DNA of 64,000 bases from Aquificaceae bacterium (lineage in GTDB: Bacteria; Aquificota; Aquificia; Aquificales; Aquificaceae), in contig JALSHV010000003.1 in NCBI GenBank assembly GCA_026981975.1, positions 1-64,000 of the forward strand, written 5' to 3'. The position numbers were made by a program, and so were the translations under genes. This document shows positions 47,538 to 57,121 of the stretch, piece after piece. Each line of letters opens with the position of its first letter. Within the stretch, counting starts at the first letter, position 1. Under the pieces are notes generated by a model that had not been told where the DNA came from, did no database searches, and saw only the letters and a program-made list of their open reading frames with translations.

Positions 47538-48207
47538 ATGTCAAGATAAGGAAGGGGAAAGGCAAAAAGAAAGAAAATAAAGGATTATGGGAGTAATAGA
47601 AGCACTGGAACAGTATATACGCAAAGTATACCACAGGAACAAGGTTCTGCCAAGGGTGAAGGCAAAAGCCGTTCTTCTATACCACTGGGGCATAGCTCTA
47701 AGGAAGGTAGAGAGGTTCATAAAGGCTCTCGGACTAAGAGGCTCAAGGGAAGCAATAAGGCAGTGGTACCACAGACTTTCAAAACTCATGGAGTATGTCC
47801 TCAAGAGTTCACAAGAGCTATATGTGGATGAAACGAAGATAAAGGGGAGGAGAAGACTTTACTATCTATGGCTTGCGGTGGATATCATGGGTATTCCCTG
47901 TTTTGCTTATCTTTCACGACGACGAGACACGTGGACAACGAAGATAGTTCTTAGTTCCAGCAGAGGAAGGGTGATAACGACAGATAAGGGGTGGTGGTAT
48001 AAGAAAGCGTGCAGAGAACTCGGGCTTGAGTGGAGACATGAAACCTTCGGCGGTAGGAATGCAGTGGAGAGGGCTTTCTTCCCGATAAAACACAGGCTCA
48101 AGGGCTTTTACAAGAGGTTTCCATGGAACGCTAAGTTTGAAACTATTTCAAGCTTTCTCAGGGCTTTTATATTCCTATACTACACTCTGGAGGGCTTATC
48201 TTGACAT
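47538..48207 (+). mobile_element. IS6-like insertion sequence, about 670 bp
   Basis: One transposase gene is bounded by 13-bp perfect inverted repeats: ATGTCAAGATAAG at 47538-47550 and its complement at 48195-48207. No direct target repeat flanks it (GGAGG on the left, GTCACC on the right). The left flank is hsdR and the right flank is hsdS, which are not normally contiguous. This pattern fits a deletion between two IS copies or an adjacent deletion after insertion. Confidence 0.85.
47587..48204 (+). CDS. IS6-like DDE transposase
   Basis: The 205-residue transposase has an N-terminal helix-turn-helix region and a compact DDE catalytic domain: Asp in LYVDETKIKG (about residue 80), Asp in ITTDKGWWYK (about residue 134), and Glu in NAVERAFFPIKHRLK (about residue 165). 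Size and motif spacing are those of the IS6 group. It is intact, so the element may still be mobile. The stop codon lies within the right inverted repeat. Confidence 0.88.
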   Translation: MGVIEALEQYIRKVYHRNKVLPRVKAKAVLLYHWGIALRKVERFIKALGLRGSREAIRQWYHRLSKLMEYVLKSSQELYVDETKIKGRRRLYYLWLAVDIMGIPCFAYLSRRRDTWTTKIVLSSSRGRVITTDKGWWYKKACRELGLEWRHETFGGRNAVERAFFPIKHRLKGFYKRFPWNAKFETISSFLRAFIFLYYTLEGLS

Positions 48208-48475
48208 GGTCACCAACAGGAGCTCTAACCGAAATTAGTATATCCCCATTTTGAGCAACTTTTAAAGGTTTAGAACAATATTTCACAGGTTTAGGATAGA
48301 TTTCCCCAAATTCTGCCTTTCCTTGAAGAAAGGGCAAACCTATACCCTTATCATTGTAGGTTGATGAGGGTGGAGATTGTCCCATTATAATTTTTCCAAC
48401 CTCCCCCAGCCTCACCACTTCCCAATCTTCAGGGATCAAGCCGATTTCTATTTGTTTGAAGTTGTTTTCTTTCAT
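48208..48475 (-). pseudogene. hsdS: hsdS remnant, N-terminal half of first recognition domain
   Basis: Encodes about 90 residues of a type I specificity subunit: IGLIPEDWEVVRLGEVGKI, a target-recognition segment, and ISVRAPVGDHV, where the IS element begins. The rest of the first recognition domain, the central helix and the second domain are absent. The open frame runs about 13 codons into the IS end by chance. Its start overlaps the upstream gene by 4 bases. Without the helices it cannot assemble with HsdM. Confidence 0.87.
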
Positions 48476-49137
48476 AGTAATCTCCCAATCAGAGTTCCTA
48501 TTCTGGTTATGATATCCATAACAGGCTTTACATCTTGCAATTTTTCAGAAAATTTCTTTATGCTCTCCCAAGCTTTTGAGATTATGCTTTTGTCAGGATT
48601 GGGTTTCTGAAGCTGGGTTTTTATCGTTTCTATATCTGAAGCAAGATTTAGCTTTTCCTCATCGCTAAGTTTTTCTGTTTTCAAAATCTCATTTTGCAGT
48701 AAACTTAAATTCTGATATAGCTCGCCATATTTCACATTGACAATGTTTCCATCCCCAATTGTAATTACTCCTTGAATATTTGTTATATTTATACCCGTCA
48801 ATACATGCGTTCTTTGAAATTTTGATGTACCTTCAAAGTGATTCACTCCTTTATCGGATATTTTATAATATGTTGTTTTAGACGGTATTATCCCCCGCTT
48901 AGTCTTAACTTCATAAAGTTCTTCTTCTGTGGTTATCCAATCTGTTTGAACAAGATATTCAAGATTGCTTACTATTTCCTTGGAATCAAAGCCTTTAGAT
49001 CTAAGAAGTCTTTTAATTTCAGAAATTTTTAATCGCATCTTTTTGGGTGTTGAAGCAGATTTGTATTTATCATAAAGTAGTTTAAGAATGGCTTCCCTTA
49101 CTTCGTCGGGGTCTTTGAGCAGTTTTTTTCGTGTCAT
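48472..49137 (-). CDS. Winged-helix protein embedded in the hsd operon, unknown function
   Basis: The 221-residue protein has an N-terminal winged-helix-like region (about 15-105; MRLKISEIKRLLRSKGFDSKEIVSNL), then a beta segment with IGDGNIVNV (about 130), an acidic helical region (LSDEEKLNLASDIETIKTQL), and an amphipathic hydrophobic end. The GDGN turn followed by helices occurs in several defence-linked accessory proteins, but I cannot assign a named family. It sits between hsdM and hsdS with 4-base overlaps on both sides, so it was part of the original operon. Confidence 0.75.
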   Translation of the reverse strand: MTRKKLLKDPDEVREAILKLLYDKYKSASTPKKMRLKISEIKRLLRSKGFDSKEIVSNLEYLVQTDWITTEEELYEVKTKRGIIPSKTTYYKISDKGVNHFEGTSKFQRTHVLTGINITNIQGVITIGDGNIVNVKYGELYQNLSLLQNEILKTEKLSDEEKLNLASDIETIKTQLQKPNPDKSIISKAWESIKKFSEKLQDVKPVMDIITRIGTLIGRLL

Positions 49138-49910
49138 ACCTCAAACCCCATCTTTGTCAAAATCTCCCTTAATTCAGCATCAACCTCTTTTCTCTCCTCC
49201 TCAACCTTTGCAAGTTCAACAAGCACATCCTCAACAGGCTGAATTTCCTCTTTTTCATCAACAGAAACATAACGAGAAGGACTCAAGTTATAATCGTTCT
49301 TTCTTGCCTCTTCTATTGTTATAATCTTTGAGAACCCTTCTATTTCCTTCCAGCCAAAGTAAGCGTCAAGAATCTTCTTTATGTTCTCCTCTGTCAGATA
49401 ATTCTTTGGTCTCCCCTTTGCAAATTCCTTTGATGCATTTATCAAAAGAATTTCTCCCTTATGTTCTTTTGCCCTGTTTATAACGATTATATTCCCCGGT
49501 GCGGTTGTGTTGTAAAAGAGATTGTCGGTAAGGAGAATAACAGCTTCAATCAAATCATTTTCAACAAACCTTTTCCTTATCTCTTTCTCTCTATCGGTTC
49601 CTTGGCTTCCTGAGCCTCTTGTCACAACGCCGGTATCAATAACAACAACCAGTTTTCCGTTTTCTTTGAGCGAAGCGAACATGTGCTGAATCCATCCCCA
49701 GTCAGAGCTTTGATTTGATGGCGGAGCTCCAAAGGAAAATCTGTTATAAGGGTCGTTTTCAAAAACATCCTGCGGAAACTTCTGATTCCACATCGGATTT
49801 GCTATAACCTTATCAAACTGCTTAACCTTGCTATTTTCAACAAACTTGGGATTTCTTATCGTATCTCCAACCCTTATATCAGCATCCATATCGTGAACAA
49901 AAGCATTCAT
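49134..49910 (-). pseudogene. hsdM: hsdM C-terminal fragment
   Basis: Encodes about 258 residues of the type I methyltransferase from MNAFVHDMDADIRVGDT onward, including the N6-adenine methylase motif IV as NPMW (in IANPMWNQ) and the C-terminal helices. The matching N-terminal part is 7.2 kb away at 57168-57917. An open frame extends upstream to 50063 but runs through hairpin repeats and has no HsdM similarity. Motif IV is usually NPPF, so NPMW is itself a deviation seen in some families. Confidence 0.85.
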
Positions 49911-49919
49911 CGTTCTGGG

Positions 49920-49980
49920 CATATCCGAAGTTCCGAGCGAAGCGAGGAATTTGGACAGAGCGATAGCGAAGTCGGATATG
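49920..49980. repeat. Imperfect palindrome with nested mini-hairpins
   Basis: CATATCCGA (49920-49928) and TCGGATATG (49972-49980) are perfect inverted arms. Between them lie GCGAAGC-type sequences, which form very stable short DNA hairpins. It lies just outside the left inverted repeat of the inserted cassette, between that repeat and the hsdM fragment. Confidence 0.75.
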
Positions 49981-49985
49981 CACCT

Positions 49986-50040
49986 GTTAGGCGACCCGAA
50001 GGGCAAGCCACGAGGGTGGCGAAGCGTTTCGCTTGGCGGC
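49986..50040 (+). repeat. Left terminal inverted repeat of the helicase cassette
   Basis: GTTAGGCGAC (49986-49995) and TTTCGCTTGGCGGC (50027-50040) match, in inverted orientation, the two halves of 57144-57168. A 31-base insert with mini-hairpins (CCCGAAGGG, CCACGAGGGTGG) separates the halves here. The inner end is 6 bases from the helicase stop codon. Confidence 0.85.
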
Positions 50041-50046
50041 ACCATT

Positions 50047-53000
50047 TTACGCATCGCCTCCATCTCCTAAGTTGTTTTCAAGAAATTCCCAGACCACATC
50101 TCTTCTTAAAATTTCATGGCAGAACTGATTTTGATAATTTCTAAGACATCCATAACAACTTGTTTCTTTTCCACAAGTACAGTTTTTTACCCGCTCTAAA
50201 GCACTTTTAAGAACATTATAAAGATTCTCTCTATCAGCAATTCGTTTCACAACTCCTGCTCCACCGGGAACATTATCAAACAAGATTAACATTATTCCTT
50301 CTTCAGATGGATACAGACAACCATCTATATCTTCTCTTTTTATTCCGAGTGCTTGACTTGCACCTTCAAGAAGTGCATAAAGCATAGAATACCAAAAACT
50401 TTTATCGCCAACCTTTACTTTTGGTTCTTTGAAGGAAATGGATAGTACATCTGTTTTAAAGGTATGTCCAAAGTGTAGTGGTCCTCTAAGTGGTGCAGAA
50501 CATTCTATACCATATGGAGGCTTGTGCTTTCCTCTATGTCTTTCCGGGAAAGCAGATCCACAGGTAAAGCATACCCAGAATCCAATTCCTTTTTTCCCTT
50601 TACACACAACAGCAAGTTCTCCCTCTGAAGAGTATCTACAATTGATTTTAAGTTTTCCAATTGAAAATTCCTTTTCTTCTGGTTCTTTGTAATCAAAGAA
50701 GTATGGTCTTGTGGTGAACTCACGCTTTGGACGGGATTCACCGGGTCTTTTTGGTTCGTAATCTTTAGATGTTACAAATCCAAATACAGGCGTAATAAAT
50801 CTATGTATCTCTCTCCGTGGAATAGTTCCATGAATCCTACAGGATACCGATGGTGGACTTTCATCAATCGTTCCCACTTGAATATAGAAACGTCCACACT
50901 GAGGACAAATAGCATACCAATAGATAGGCCATGTTCTATTTCTTACTACCCTCAAGCCTGAACTTTCCCAAGTATATCCATTTGCAACTACTTGGCTACT
51001 TGGAGCAAACTCCGAAATTGCTATTCTCAAGTCTCTTTCTAATTGTATATTCTTGGCAGGAGGAATATGAGACAAAATAGATAATTCGACCACATCAACC
51101 GGAAAACCATATTTGGGAATCACAGTATGAGTTGCCAAGAAATCTATAAGTTGCTTTCTTTTGATTGTTTCCATTCTTCTGCTTGCCCAATCCATATCGG
51201 CATTTAATTTGTTTCGCTTTCTCTGGTCTCTTGTACTTCTCCATTCGTTCTCTCTGGATACGTAAAACTCTTTTAAGCGATTAAATTCATCTCTTATTTT
51301 CTCATCTGCGATAGTAAGTGATCCATCACCCCCAACAAGACTATCTGCCCAACCCCAATTTTCAATATCAAAGATGTCCTGTAAGTATTCCGGAACCACT
51401 CTTTTCAATGAATTCAAAATGGATTGTGGTTTCTGTTCAAGATACTCTTTAATTTTCTGAGTTCCTGTAGTTTCGTTCCCTTCAAGCCTAAAGAAAGAAT
51501 CAACCGTGCCAAAATATTCTGGGAATTCTCTAAAGAAATTAGCTAATACAACTGAATAGAGATGACGAGAAATAATCTTTTCGTTTCGAATTTCAACAAC
51601 AGGAGGATTGATTCTTCCATCTACCATTTTTTCAGGTTCTTTAAAGTATGTAAGGTCATGGGAACGAAGCTGGGCAAAGGTTAAAGTGAATCCTATTGTA
51701 TCTAATCTCCTGCCTGCTCTTCCTGCTCTCTGAATATAATTTGAAGGTTCAGGGGGGACATTTCTTAAAAATATAGCTTCCAGTTCTCCAAGATCCACTC
51801 CCAATTCAAAAGTTGTTGAACAACTCAAAACATTAATTTCACCCCTTATGAATCTTTGCTGAACGTTTGATGCATAATCTGGGGTAAGTTGTGCAGTATG
51901 TTCGTGAGAGCTCATTCTTACAGGAAGTAAAGTTGTGTATAAGTGCCTATAGTGATTCCTTTGAATATATCCTCTTTCTTTAGAATCTATTAATTTAAGG
52001 TTACCATTACAATTGAAAGTAGGGCAAACACCTCGCACATTTACGGGAGATATCGCACCACACTTATCGCAGATGTACCACGATGAAGCGTTACTCTTCT
52101 GAATAACTCTCCAGTATCTGTAATCAAGCTGGTAAAGGACACCATCTTTTGCGTTGCTAAAACTACGTATGCCTTTACTCACCCAATTATCTCTCAAGTC
52201 TTCCCATATTTTTCCTAATAATTTTCTACATTCATCGTTTTCGTCCTCTTTCCCTCTAATCTTTTTGTATAACTTTTGCAGATATTCCAACCTTGCATTT
52301 AATCTACCTTGAGTAGGGATAAAGGAGTATATTCCTCTTCTTTTGTCTGAACCTTCACCTCTGAATTTATACTCTCTATTTCTGGGTTTGAAGAATTCGT
52401 CCTCTGGTGCGGGACCATCTTCTGGAAATGTGATGGCCATGTTATAACGCATAGTATTAAGCAATATTTGATAAACAGCTTTAGCTTCATCCTTGGTGAG
52501 ATTCCAAGGAGGATTAAGGAGTTCCTCAACCGGTGACCAGTTGTCAGGAAAAACGGGTTCAAAGGAAAGCAATCCTACACCCTCCAGAGAATTTCTTCTA
52601 TCCCAGACACCACAGAAATCTTGAAGAATCCATTTCCAGACTTCTTTCTTTTTCTCCCTTTGGTCCATTGCTGGATCGAACACGCTATTCTCTTCTGCAA
52701 GTTGCAAGACGTCTTCGCATAGTGACCTAAGTCTGTAGTCGTTAACAGAATTATTTTTCTGCAAGGCTTCTACGATTAAACGTCTGAATAGAATCCTATT
52801 GTATGTGAAATCCAAATAAGGTGCGAAAAATGCAGCATCTTGCCTACTATCTGAGAAGATGAGAATTTTCTTCTCCTTTATACGTTCTTTTTGTATGTTT
52901 TGATACAAAGCCGTAGTTAATACTGCTGCTGGCGCATCACGCTGAAAAATGAACTCACGAACAATATTGATAGAGCATAATCCACACAGATAACACTTAT

Positions 53001-54837
53001 TAAGAATAGCATCTTTAGGTATTATTTCAATCAATGTTTTCACAGAGTTTCTTTCTTTGGTGCAAGCACAAGTAGGTTTATCATCCCAGATTGCCCCACA
53101 TTTCACGCATAGTTTCCAAATTCTGCCTTTTTCAGCAATTTCCTCTGGGATAGCAACCTCTTGATCTTCATCTTCTTTTGTTTCTACATCTTCCCACAAC
53201 ATAAAATATCTATTTTTTCTGGGTGTATCTATTTCAGCGACAGAATGTCTAAGTCTACCATCCTTTATATCGCCCACCAAATATTCTTGTCCACAACGCC
53301 GGCAGGATGCAAGCTCAAAAACAGGATATCCCTCTTCTGTGTATTCTCTTCTTTCTAAGAATATTTTTGGCTCGGGATAGAACGATACAAAAATACCTTC
53401 TGGAGCACGTACAAAAAGATGGTAACGTGCAGGGAGAAGAGGCAAAGATTCTGAGTCTGGTCGTGCCCATACAAGTATGTTGATTAAGCTGATTATTTCA
53501 CCATATTCTTTCTCAGACGGGTTATCATTATTTAAAAGTTGCTTAACACATTCTTGAATATTTTTCGCTCCATCTTCCAATAAGGATTTTAGCCTTATTA
53601 CTCTTTTATCCTTTGAAAGAATATCATAAAGAAACTTTTTGGTATTGTTGTTGCAGTTATCTTTTACATTATTTAAAATGTCTTCAGGTAAACCTTTCTC
53701 CTTACATAGGTCAAAAAGCTTGCTGATTAAAGAAGATGATCCCTCGTGGATTATCTTTTCTATTTCAGAGTATATCTCTAATGGTGGTTCAAAAATTCCC
53801 TTTCCAGCAGTTTTAATTCTCTCGCCTTTTATTATGTCTTGTTTATTATCATCTTCTGGATCCCACTCAAACTTCTCACCAAACAGATTTGTGGCAAACT
53901 CAGCTACTTTACCAAAATCTTCTGCCTCTTTTACAAGCGTGGCACTTGTTGCAACACATTGCAGATCGCCCTCCATATTTTCACATACTCTATCTTTTAG
54001 GCGTCGAATAAGCATCGCCATTTCAATACCGGTAGCTCCACTGTAAATGTGTGCTTCATCTAAGATCAAAAACTTCCAGTTCTTTGCATCTTCCCCATCA
54101 AAGAAAGGCGAATCCTTCGGTCTTAAGAGCAAATACTCAAGCATTGCATAATTTGTTATGAGAATATGAGGAGGATTCTCCCGCATCTCTTCTCTAGAAA
54201 GAAGCTCACTTTTTACGGGTTCTTCTCCAGGATTCATTAATCTAAACTTCTCTTCTCCCTGCCTTTTTGTTTCTGGAGTATCACCTACATACCTACCAAA
54301 AGTTATTTTGAACTCTGGCATCTTCTGTTCGATAACCTTGGCTATTTCTCTTAATCTCCTCAATTGGTCATTAGCCAACGCATTCATCGGATATAATAAG
54401 AGAGCTCTAACACCAGGAGTAAGTTTTCCTTCCTCATATTCCTTCAAAAGATGATTCAAAATAGGTATAAGAAAGCATTCAGTTTTTCCGCTGCTTGTTC
54501 CCGAAGCAATAACTACATTCCTATCTTTGAGTATTTTCCTTAGGGCTTTTTCTTGATGTAAATATAAAGGATTGTCCCGTAGATATGGGAGGGCATCGTA
54601 AATGAATTTCTCTAAACTCTTAACAAGCAACCCTTCTTGGATTAAATCTTTAAGGTAACAGCCTCTTTTAAAAGGTGGTGTCGCCTCCAAAATTGGGCCA
54701 TTAGTAAACCAGAATTTTTCAACTTCTTCATGAAAAAGTCTCCGAAGATTTTCATTCCTAAGCCTAAAAGTACTTGTTAAATATCTTATATAACTTTGCC
54801 TGATGCTTCCCGTTACTTTAATCGGATCTATCGCCAT
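50047..54837 (-). CDS. Large DEAD/DEAH-box helicase with DUF1998-type C-terminus
   Basis: Superfamily 2 helicase of about 1596 residues. Motifs in order: GTSSGKTE (Walker A, about residue 115), LDEAHIYSG (about 265), TSATL (about 300), several CxxC zinc-binding pairs (CRRCG, CVKCG, CYLCGLC, CDKCG), STTFELGVDLG, and QRAGRAGR (motif VI). The C-terminus has the DUF1998 pattern FDNVPGGAGVVKRI followed by a CxC...CxxC cluster. This architecture is shared by MrfA, DISARM proteins and Druantia DruE, all acting in DNA repair or anti-phage defence. The ATG at 54837 follows GGAGGTGA. An upstream TTG at 54852 is rejected because it precedes that site. It overlaps its partner gene by 20 bases. Confidence 0.88.
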   Translation of the reverse strand: MAIDPIKVTGSIRQSYIRYLTSTFRLRNENLRRLFHEEVEKFWFTNGPILEATPPFKRGCYLKDLIQEGLLVKSLEKFIYDALPYLRDNPLYLHQEKALRKILKDRNVVIASGTSSGKTECFLIPILNHLLKEYEEGKLTPGVRALLLYPMNALANDQLRRLREIAKVIEQKMPEFKITFGRYVGDTPETKRQGEEKFRLMNPGEEPVKSELLSREEMRENPPHILITNYAMLEYLLLRPKDSPFFDGEDAKNWKFLILDEAHIYSGATGIEMAMLIRRLKDRVCENMEGDLQCVATSATLVKEAEDFGKVAEFATNLFGEKFEWDPEDDNKQDIIKGERIKTAGKGIFEPPLEIYSEIEKIIHEGSSSLISKLFDLCKEKGLPEDILNNVKDNCNNNTKKFLYDILSKDKRVIRLKSLLEDGAKNIQECVKQLLNNDNPSEKEYGEIISLINILVWARPDSESLPLLPARYHLFVRAPEGIFVSFYPEPKIFLERREYTEEGYPVFELASCRRCGQEYLVGDIKDGRLRHSVAEIDTPRKNRYFMLWEDVETKEDEDQEVAIPEEIAEKGRIWKLCVKCGAIWDDKPTCACTKERNSVKTLIEIIPKDAILNKCYLCGLCSINIVREFIFQRDAPAAVLTTALYQNIQKERIKEKKILIFSDSRQDAAFFAPYLDFTYNRILFRRLIVEALQKNNSVNDYRLRSLCEDVLQLAEENSVFDPAMDQREKKKEVWKWILQDFCGVWDRRNSLEGVGLLSFEPVFPDNWSPVEELLNPPWNLTKDEAKAVYQILLNTMRYNMAITFPEDGPAPEDEFFKPRNREYKFRGEGSDKRRGIYSFIPTQGRLNARLEYLQKLYKKIRGKEDENDECRKLLGKIWEDLRDNWVSKGIRSFSNAKDGVLYQLDYRYWRVIQKSNASSWYICDKCGAISPVNVRGVCPTFNCNGNLKLIDSKERGYIQRNHYRHLYTTLLPVRMSSHEHTAQLTPDYASNVQQRFIRGEINVLSCSTTFELGVDLGELEAIFLRNVPPEPSNYIQRAGRAGRRLDTIGFTLTFAQLRSHDLTYFKEPEKMVDGRINPPVVEIRNEKIISRHLYSVVLANFFREFPEYFGTVDSFFRLEGNETTGTQKIKEYLEQKPQSILNSLKRVVPEYLQDIFDIENWGWADSLVGGDGSLTIADEKIRDEFNRLKEFYVSRENEWRSTRDQRKRNKLNADMDWASRRMETIKRKQLIDFLATHTVIPKYGFPVDVVELSILSHIPPAKNIQLERDLRIAISEFAPSSQVVANGYTWESSGLRVVRNRTWPIYWYAICPQCGRFYIQVGTIDESPPSVSCRIHGTIPRREIHRFITPVFGFVTSKDYEPKRPGESRPKREFTTRPYFFDYKEPEEKEFSIGKLKINCRYSSEGELAVVCKGKKGIGFWVCFTCGSAFPERHRGKHKPPYGIECSAPLRGPLHFGHTFKTDVLSISFKEPKVKVGDKSFWYSMLYALLEGASQALGIKREDIDGCLYPSEEGIMLILFDNVPGGAGVVKRIADRENLYNVLKSALERVKNCTCGKETSCYGCLRNYQNQFCHEILRRDVVWEFLENNLGDGGDA

Positions 54838-57121
54838 TGTCTTCACCTCCAATTAACGCTTTAAGAGTATCTACATTTTCACGATAGACGGTTTTTCTTC
54901 TTTTATCATAGGGGATATTAAAACGTTTTACATCTTTTATTTCTATTCCTGCTTTTGAAAGTTCTCCTCTGCTAAACCCTTTACCTGTTCTAAATCCTCT
55001 ACTACTCTTCACTATAGGCCTTACAATTGGTTTTTTAATGATTAAAACTGGGCTTTTAGTGATTACTTTTACCTCAGGGATGTAAAGGATGTCAGATTCG
55101 CCCATGGTCTGTTTATCTTTCATAACCTTAATTCTAAGTTTTAGATTCTCTTTATTTTTATTAATTGTGTCATAAAACTGATTAAGTAGGAAAACATAAT
55201 CCACACCTCTCTTTACGAATTTTGATTCTTGTATTTTATTACCATTTGACTCAAGGATTGCCCAAATATCATGTTTAATAGGGCTATTAGTGCGTACAGA
55301 AAGATAGAAATCCTTAGCTGCAATAAAATCTTCTCTTTTCATTTGAGCTGGTTTATCTCTCCAAATTTTTTCTTGTGAGCTTCTCCATCTTAACCTTGGA
55401 AGGGTTATTTGCATATTAACCTTGGTTTCTGGTCCATCTTTTTGAGATATAGAAAATTTTATAGCATCATTTTCTGGTGGGACAGCGATGCTGAACCCCT
55501 GTTCGTTAATCTCAAATTTCAAAGAAGTTTTTAGTTCAAACTCTTTGGGGTTTTCCAAAATTATTTTAATTTCTTCCGTTTTATGACCTTTTAAAGGTTC
55601 TGGAATTATAAGTTTCTTTGAATATTGCAATTTTAGCGAAGGAAGATAACGGAAAAATAATGTTTCAATAGATTCTCCATTTTGCTCACAAATATCTATC
55701 TGAAACTCACCACATTCGCATGGTAAATCATCTGGAAGCTTCAATACGAGTGGCTCATCTCCAGCCCAACTTTCTCTGAGAAGTTTAGAGCCAGCAATTT
55801 TGTTTTGAATCCAGACTAACCATCCAGAACGATTCTTTCTAGGGGCTATTAGCCTGAGGGTATTACCCGTAAAAATGGGTGATTGTTCTCCAAAGTCATC
55901 GAAAATTGCATCATAGATGTCAAAATTAAAGGTTGATTCACAACTTATTGCTTTTTCTTCACGCGTTTCTCTATTTGTGATTATTAGTTCATTTTGACCT
56001 TTCAGGTTAATTTTTAAAGGTTGATACTTTTCCCAAATCCATCTTTCTTCGATTATGTCTAGCTCAAGTGATAATTCAAAATTTTCGTTGAGAAGAAGCC
56101 ATACATCGCGTTTTGGCAATGGATTCATATCTCCATTTTCATCAAACAAATAATACAACTTACCAGAATCGCCACTCGATATAAAAACATAAAAAGTCTC
56201 ATCATTGTGTTCATATTTGTAAGTTCTTCCATTCATTTCTTTGGGAAAATTAACCCTGAAATTCTTTAGGGGATCTTTTATTTCTATCTTCTTTTCTTCT
56301 ACATATATTGTTTGCTCACCTATACTAACTTTTGCTGAAACTTCTTCTTTTTTTCCATTTATTTCCAATTCATATTTCAGTTCTTTTAGAGAACCGTCTA
56401 TCTTCTCCAAATTGAGTGCTTGCTTAGGTAAAACAAGAAACAATTTTGCTTCATCAAAATTAATTTCAACATAAGGTGATAACACGCGTGGAGAAGGTAG
56501 AGTTGACCTTTTAGAATCATCTGGTGTTTTTAGAGTGGGTTCTCTCACGGGAGAACGAGTTTTGTGAGTTTTTCTTTTTCTTTCACCCAAATTTACAACT
56601 TGTTTTTCTTTTGCCGTGGGTGATTTTGCTCTCTTTATCCCAGATTTTTTGCGTTCTTCACTTTGTTCAGTTGGTAATTTCTTTTTACGTGGCTTTTTTA
56701 TCTTTTTCTCTTCGCTCTTATCTTCCTCAGTCTTCGCTTTCAACTTTTCTGGTTTCTTAACCGCTCCTTTAGTTAAATCTTTAATCTGCTCCTCAATTTC
56801 GGAAGACTTTTCAGTAGCCTCAACGGTTTTTACTTTTTCAGTTTTCTTTTCTGGCTTATCTTGTTCTTCAATCTCTTCTATCCTCTTTGCGCTCTCCTTT
56901 ATTTCTTCTTGTTCTATAACCTTTTCTTCTGCTGATTTTACAGTTACATTCTCTTGAATCTCATTCTCAGGTTGAAGAGTCGTTATTATCTCTTTAATTT
57001 CCTCAATAGCAGTTTCTTCTTTTGCAAGAGGAAGCTCTCCCTTAGTTTTTTCTTTTCTCCTTGAGAAATATATTATAATTCGATTAATCCAAGATATGAT
57101 CTTTTTGAATATATTAACCAT
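54818..57121 (-). CDS. Helicase-partner protein with C-terminal L13e-like domain
   Basis: The 767-residue protein of no recognised full-length family has three parts. Residues 1-20 are hydrophobic or amphipathic. Residues about 20-215 are very rich in Lys and Glu and look disordered. Residues about 215-700 are beta-rich, with a CECG and many aromatic strands. The end (about 708-757) carries the pattern of ribosomal protein L13e: RTGKGFSRGELSKAG, IPYDKRR and ENVDTLKALI. That domain belongs to archaeal and eukaryotic ribosomes, not bacterial ones. It is probably an RNA- or DNA-binding module here. The gene is translationally linked to the helicase and may be its targeting or sensor subunit. Confidence 0.8.
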   Translation of the reverse strand: MVNIFKKIISWINRIIIYFSRRKEKTKGELPLAKEETAIEEIKEIITTLQPENEIQENVTVKSAEEKVIEQEEIKESAKRIEEIEEQDKPEKKTEKVKTVEATEKSSEIEEQIKDLTKGAVKKPEKLKAKTEEDKSEEKKIKKPRKKKLPTEQSEERKKSGIKRAKSPTAKEKQVVNLGERKRKTHKTRSPVREPTLKTPDDSKRSTLPSPRVLSPYVEINFDEAKLFLVLPKQALNLEKIDGSLKELKYELEINGKKEEVSAKVSIGEQTIYVEEKKIEIKDPLKNFRVNFPKEMNGRTYKYEHNDETFYVFISSGDSGKLYYLFDENGDMNPLPKRDVWLLLNENFELSLELDIIEERWIWEKYQPLKINLKGQNELIITNRETREEKAISCESTFNFDIYDAIFDDFGEQSPIFTGNTLRLIAPRKNRSGWLVWIQNKIAGSKLLRESWAGDEPLVLKLPDDLPCECGEFQIDICEQNGESIETLFFRYLPSLKLQYSKKLIIPEPLKGHKTEEIKIILENPKEFELKTSLKFEINEQGFSIAVPPENDAIKFSISQKDGPETKVNMQITLPRLRWRSSQEKIWRDKPAQMKREDFIAAKDFYLSVRTNSPIKHDIWAILESNGNKIQESKFVKRGVDYVFLLNQFYDTINKNKENLKLRIKVMKDKQTMGESDILYIPEVKVITKSPVLIIKKPIVRPIVKSSRGFRTGKGFSRGELSKAGIEIKDVKRFNIPYDKRRKTVYRENVDTLKALIGGEDNGDRSD

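Noticed and set aside
47416-47634. Open frame on the minus strand across the IS left end
   Set aside because: Its first half is antisense to the IS and its second half is the frameshifted hsdR remnant. It is not a separate gene.
48167-48207. hsdS frame continues into the IS as ISPPECSIGI, resembling HsdS
   Set aside because: These bases are the end of the transposase gene and its inverted repeat on the other strand. The likeness is coincidental and the true hsdS ends at the IS border.
49911-50063. Upstream extension of the hsdM C-terminal frame to an ATG at 50063
   Set aside because: The extension is a translation of the hairpin and inverted-repeat DNA and has no HsdM similarity.
50047-54852. 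Helicase start at TTG 54852
   Set aside because: The TTG lies just before the GGAGGTGA ribosome site, which serves the ATG at 54837.
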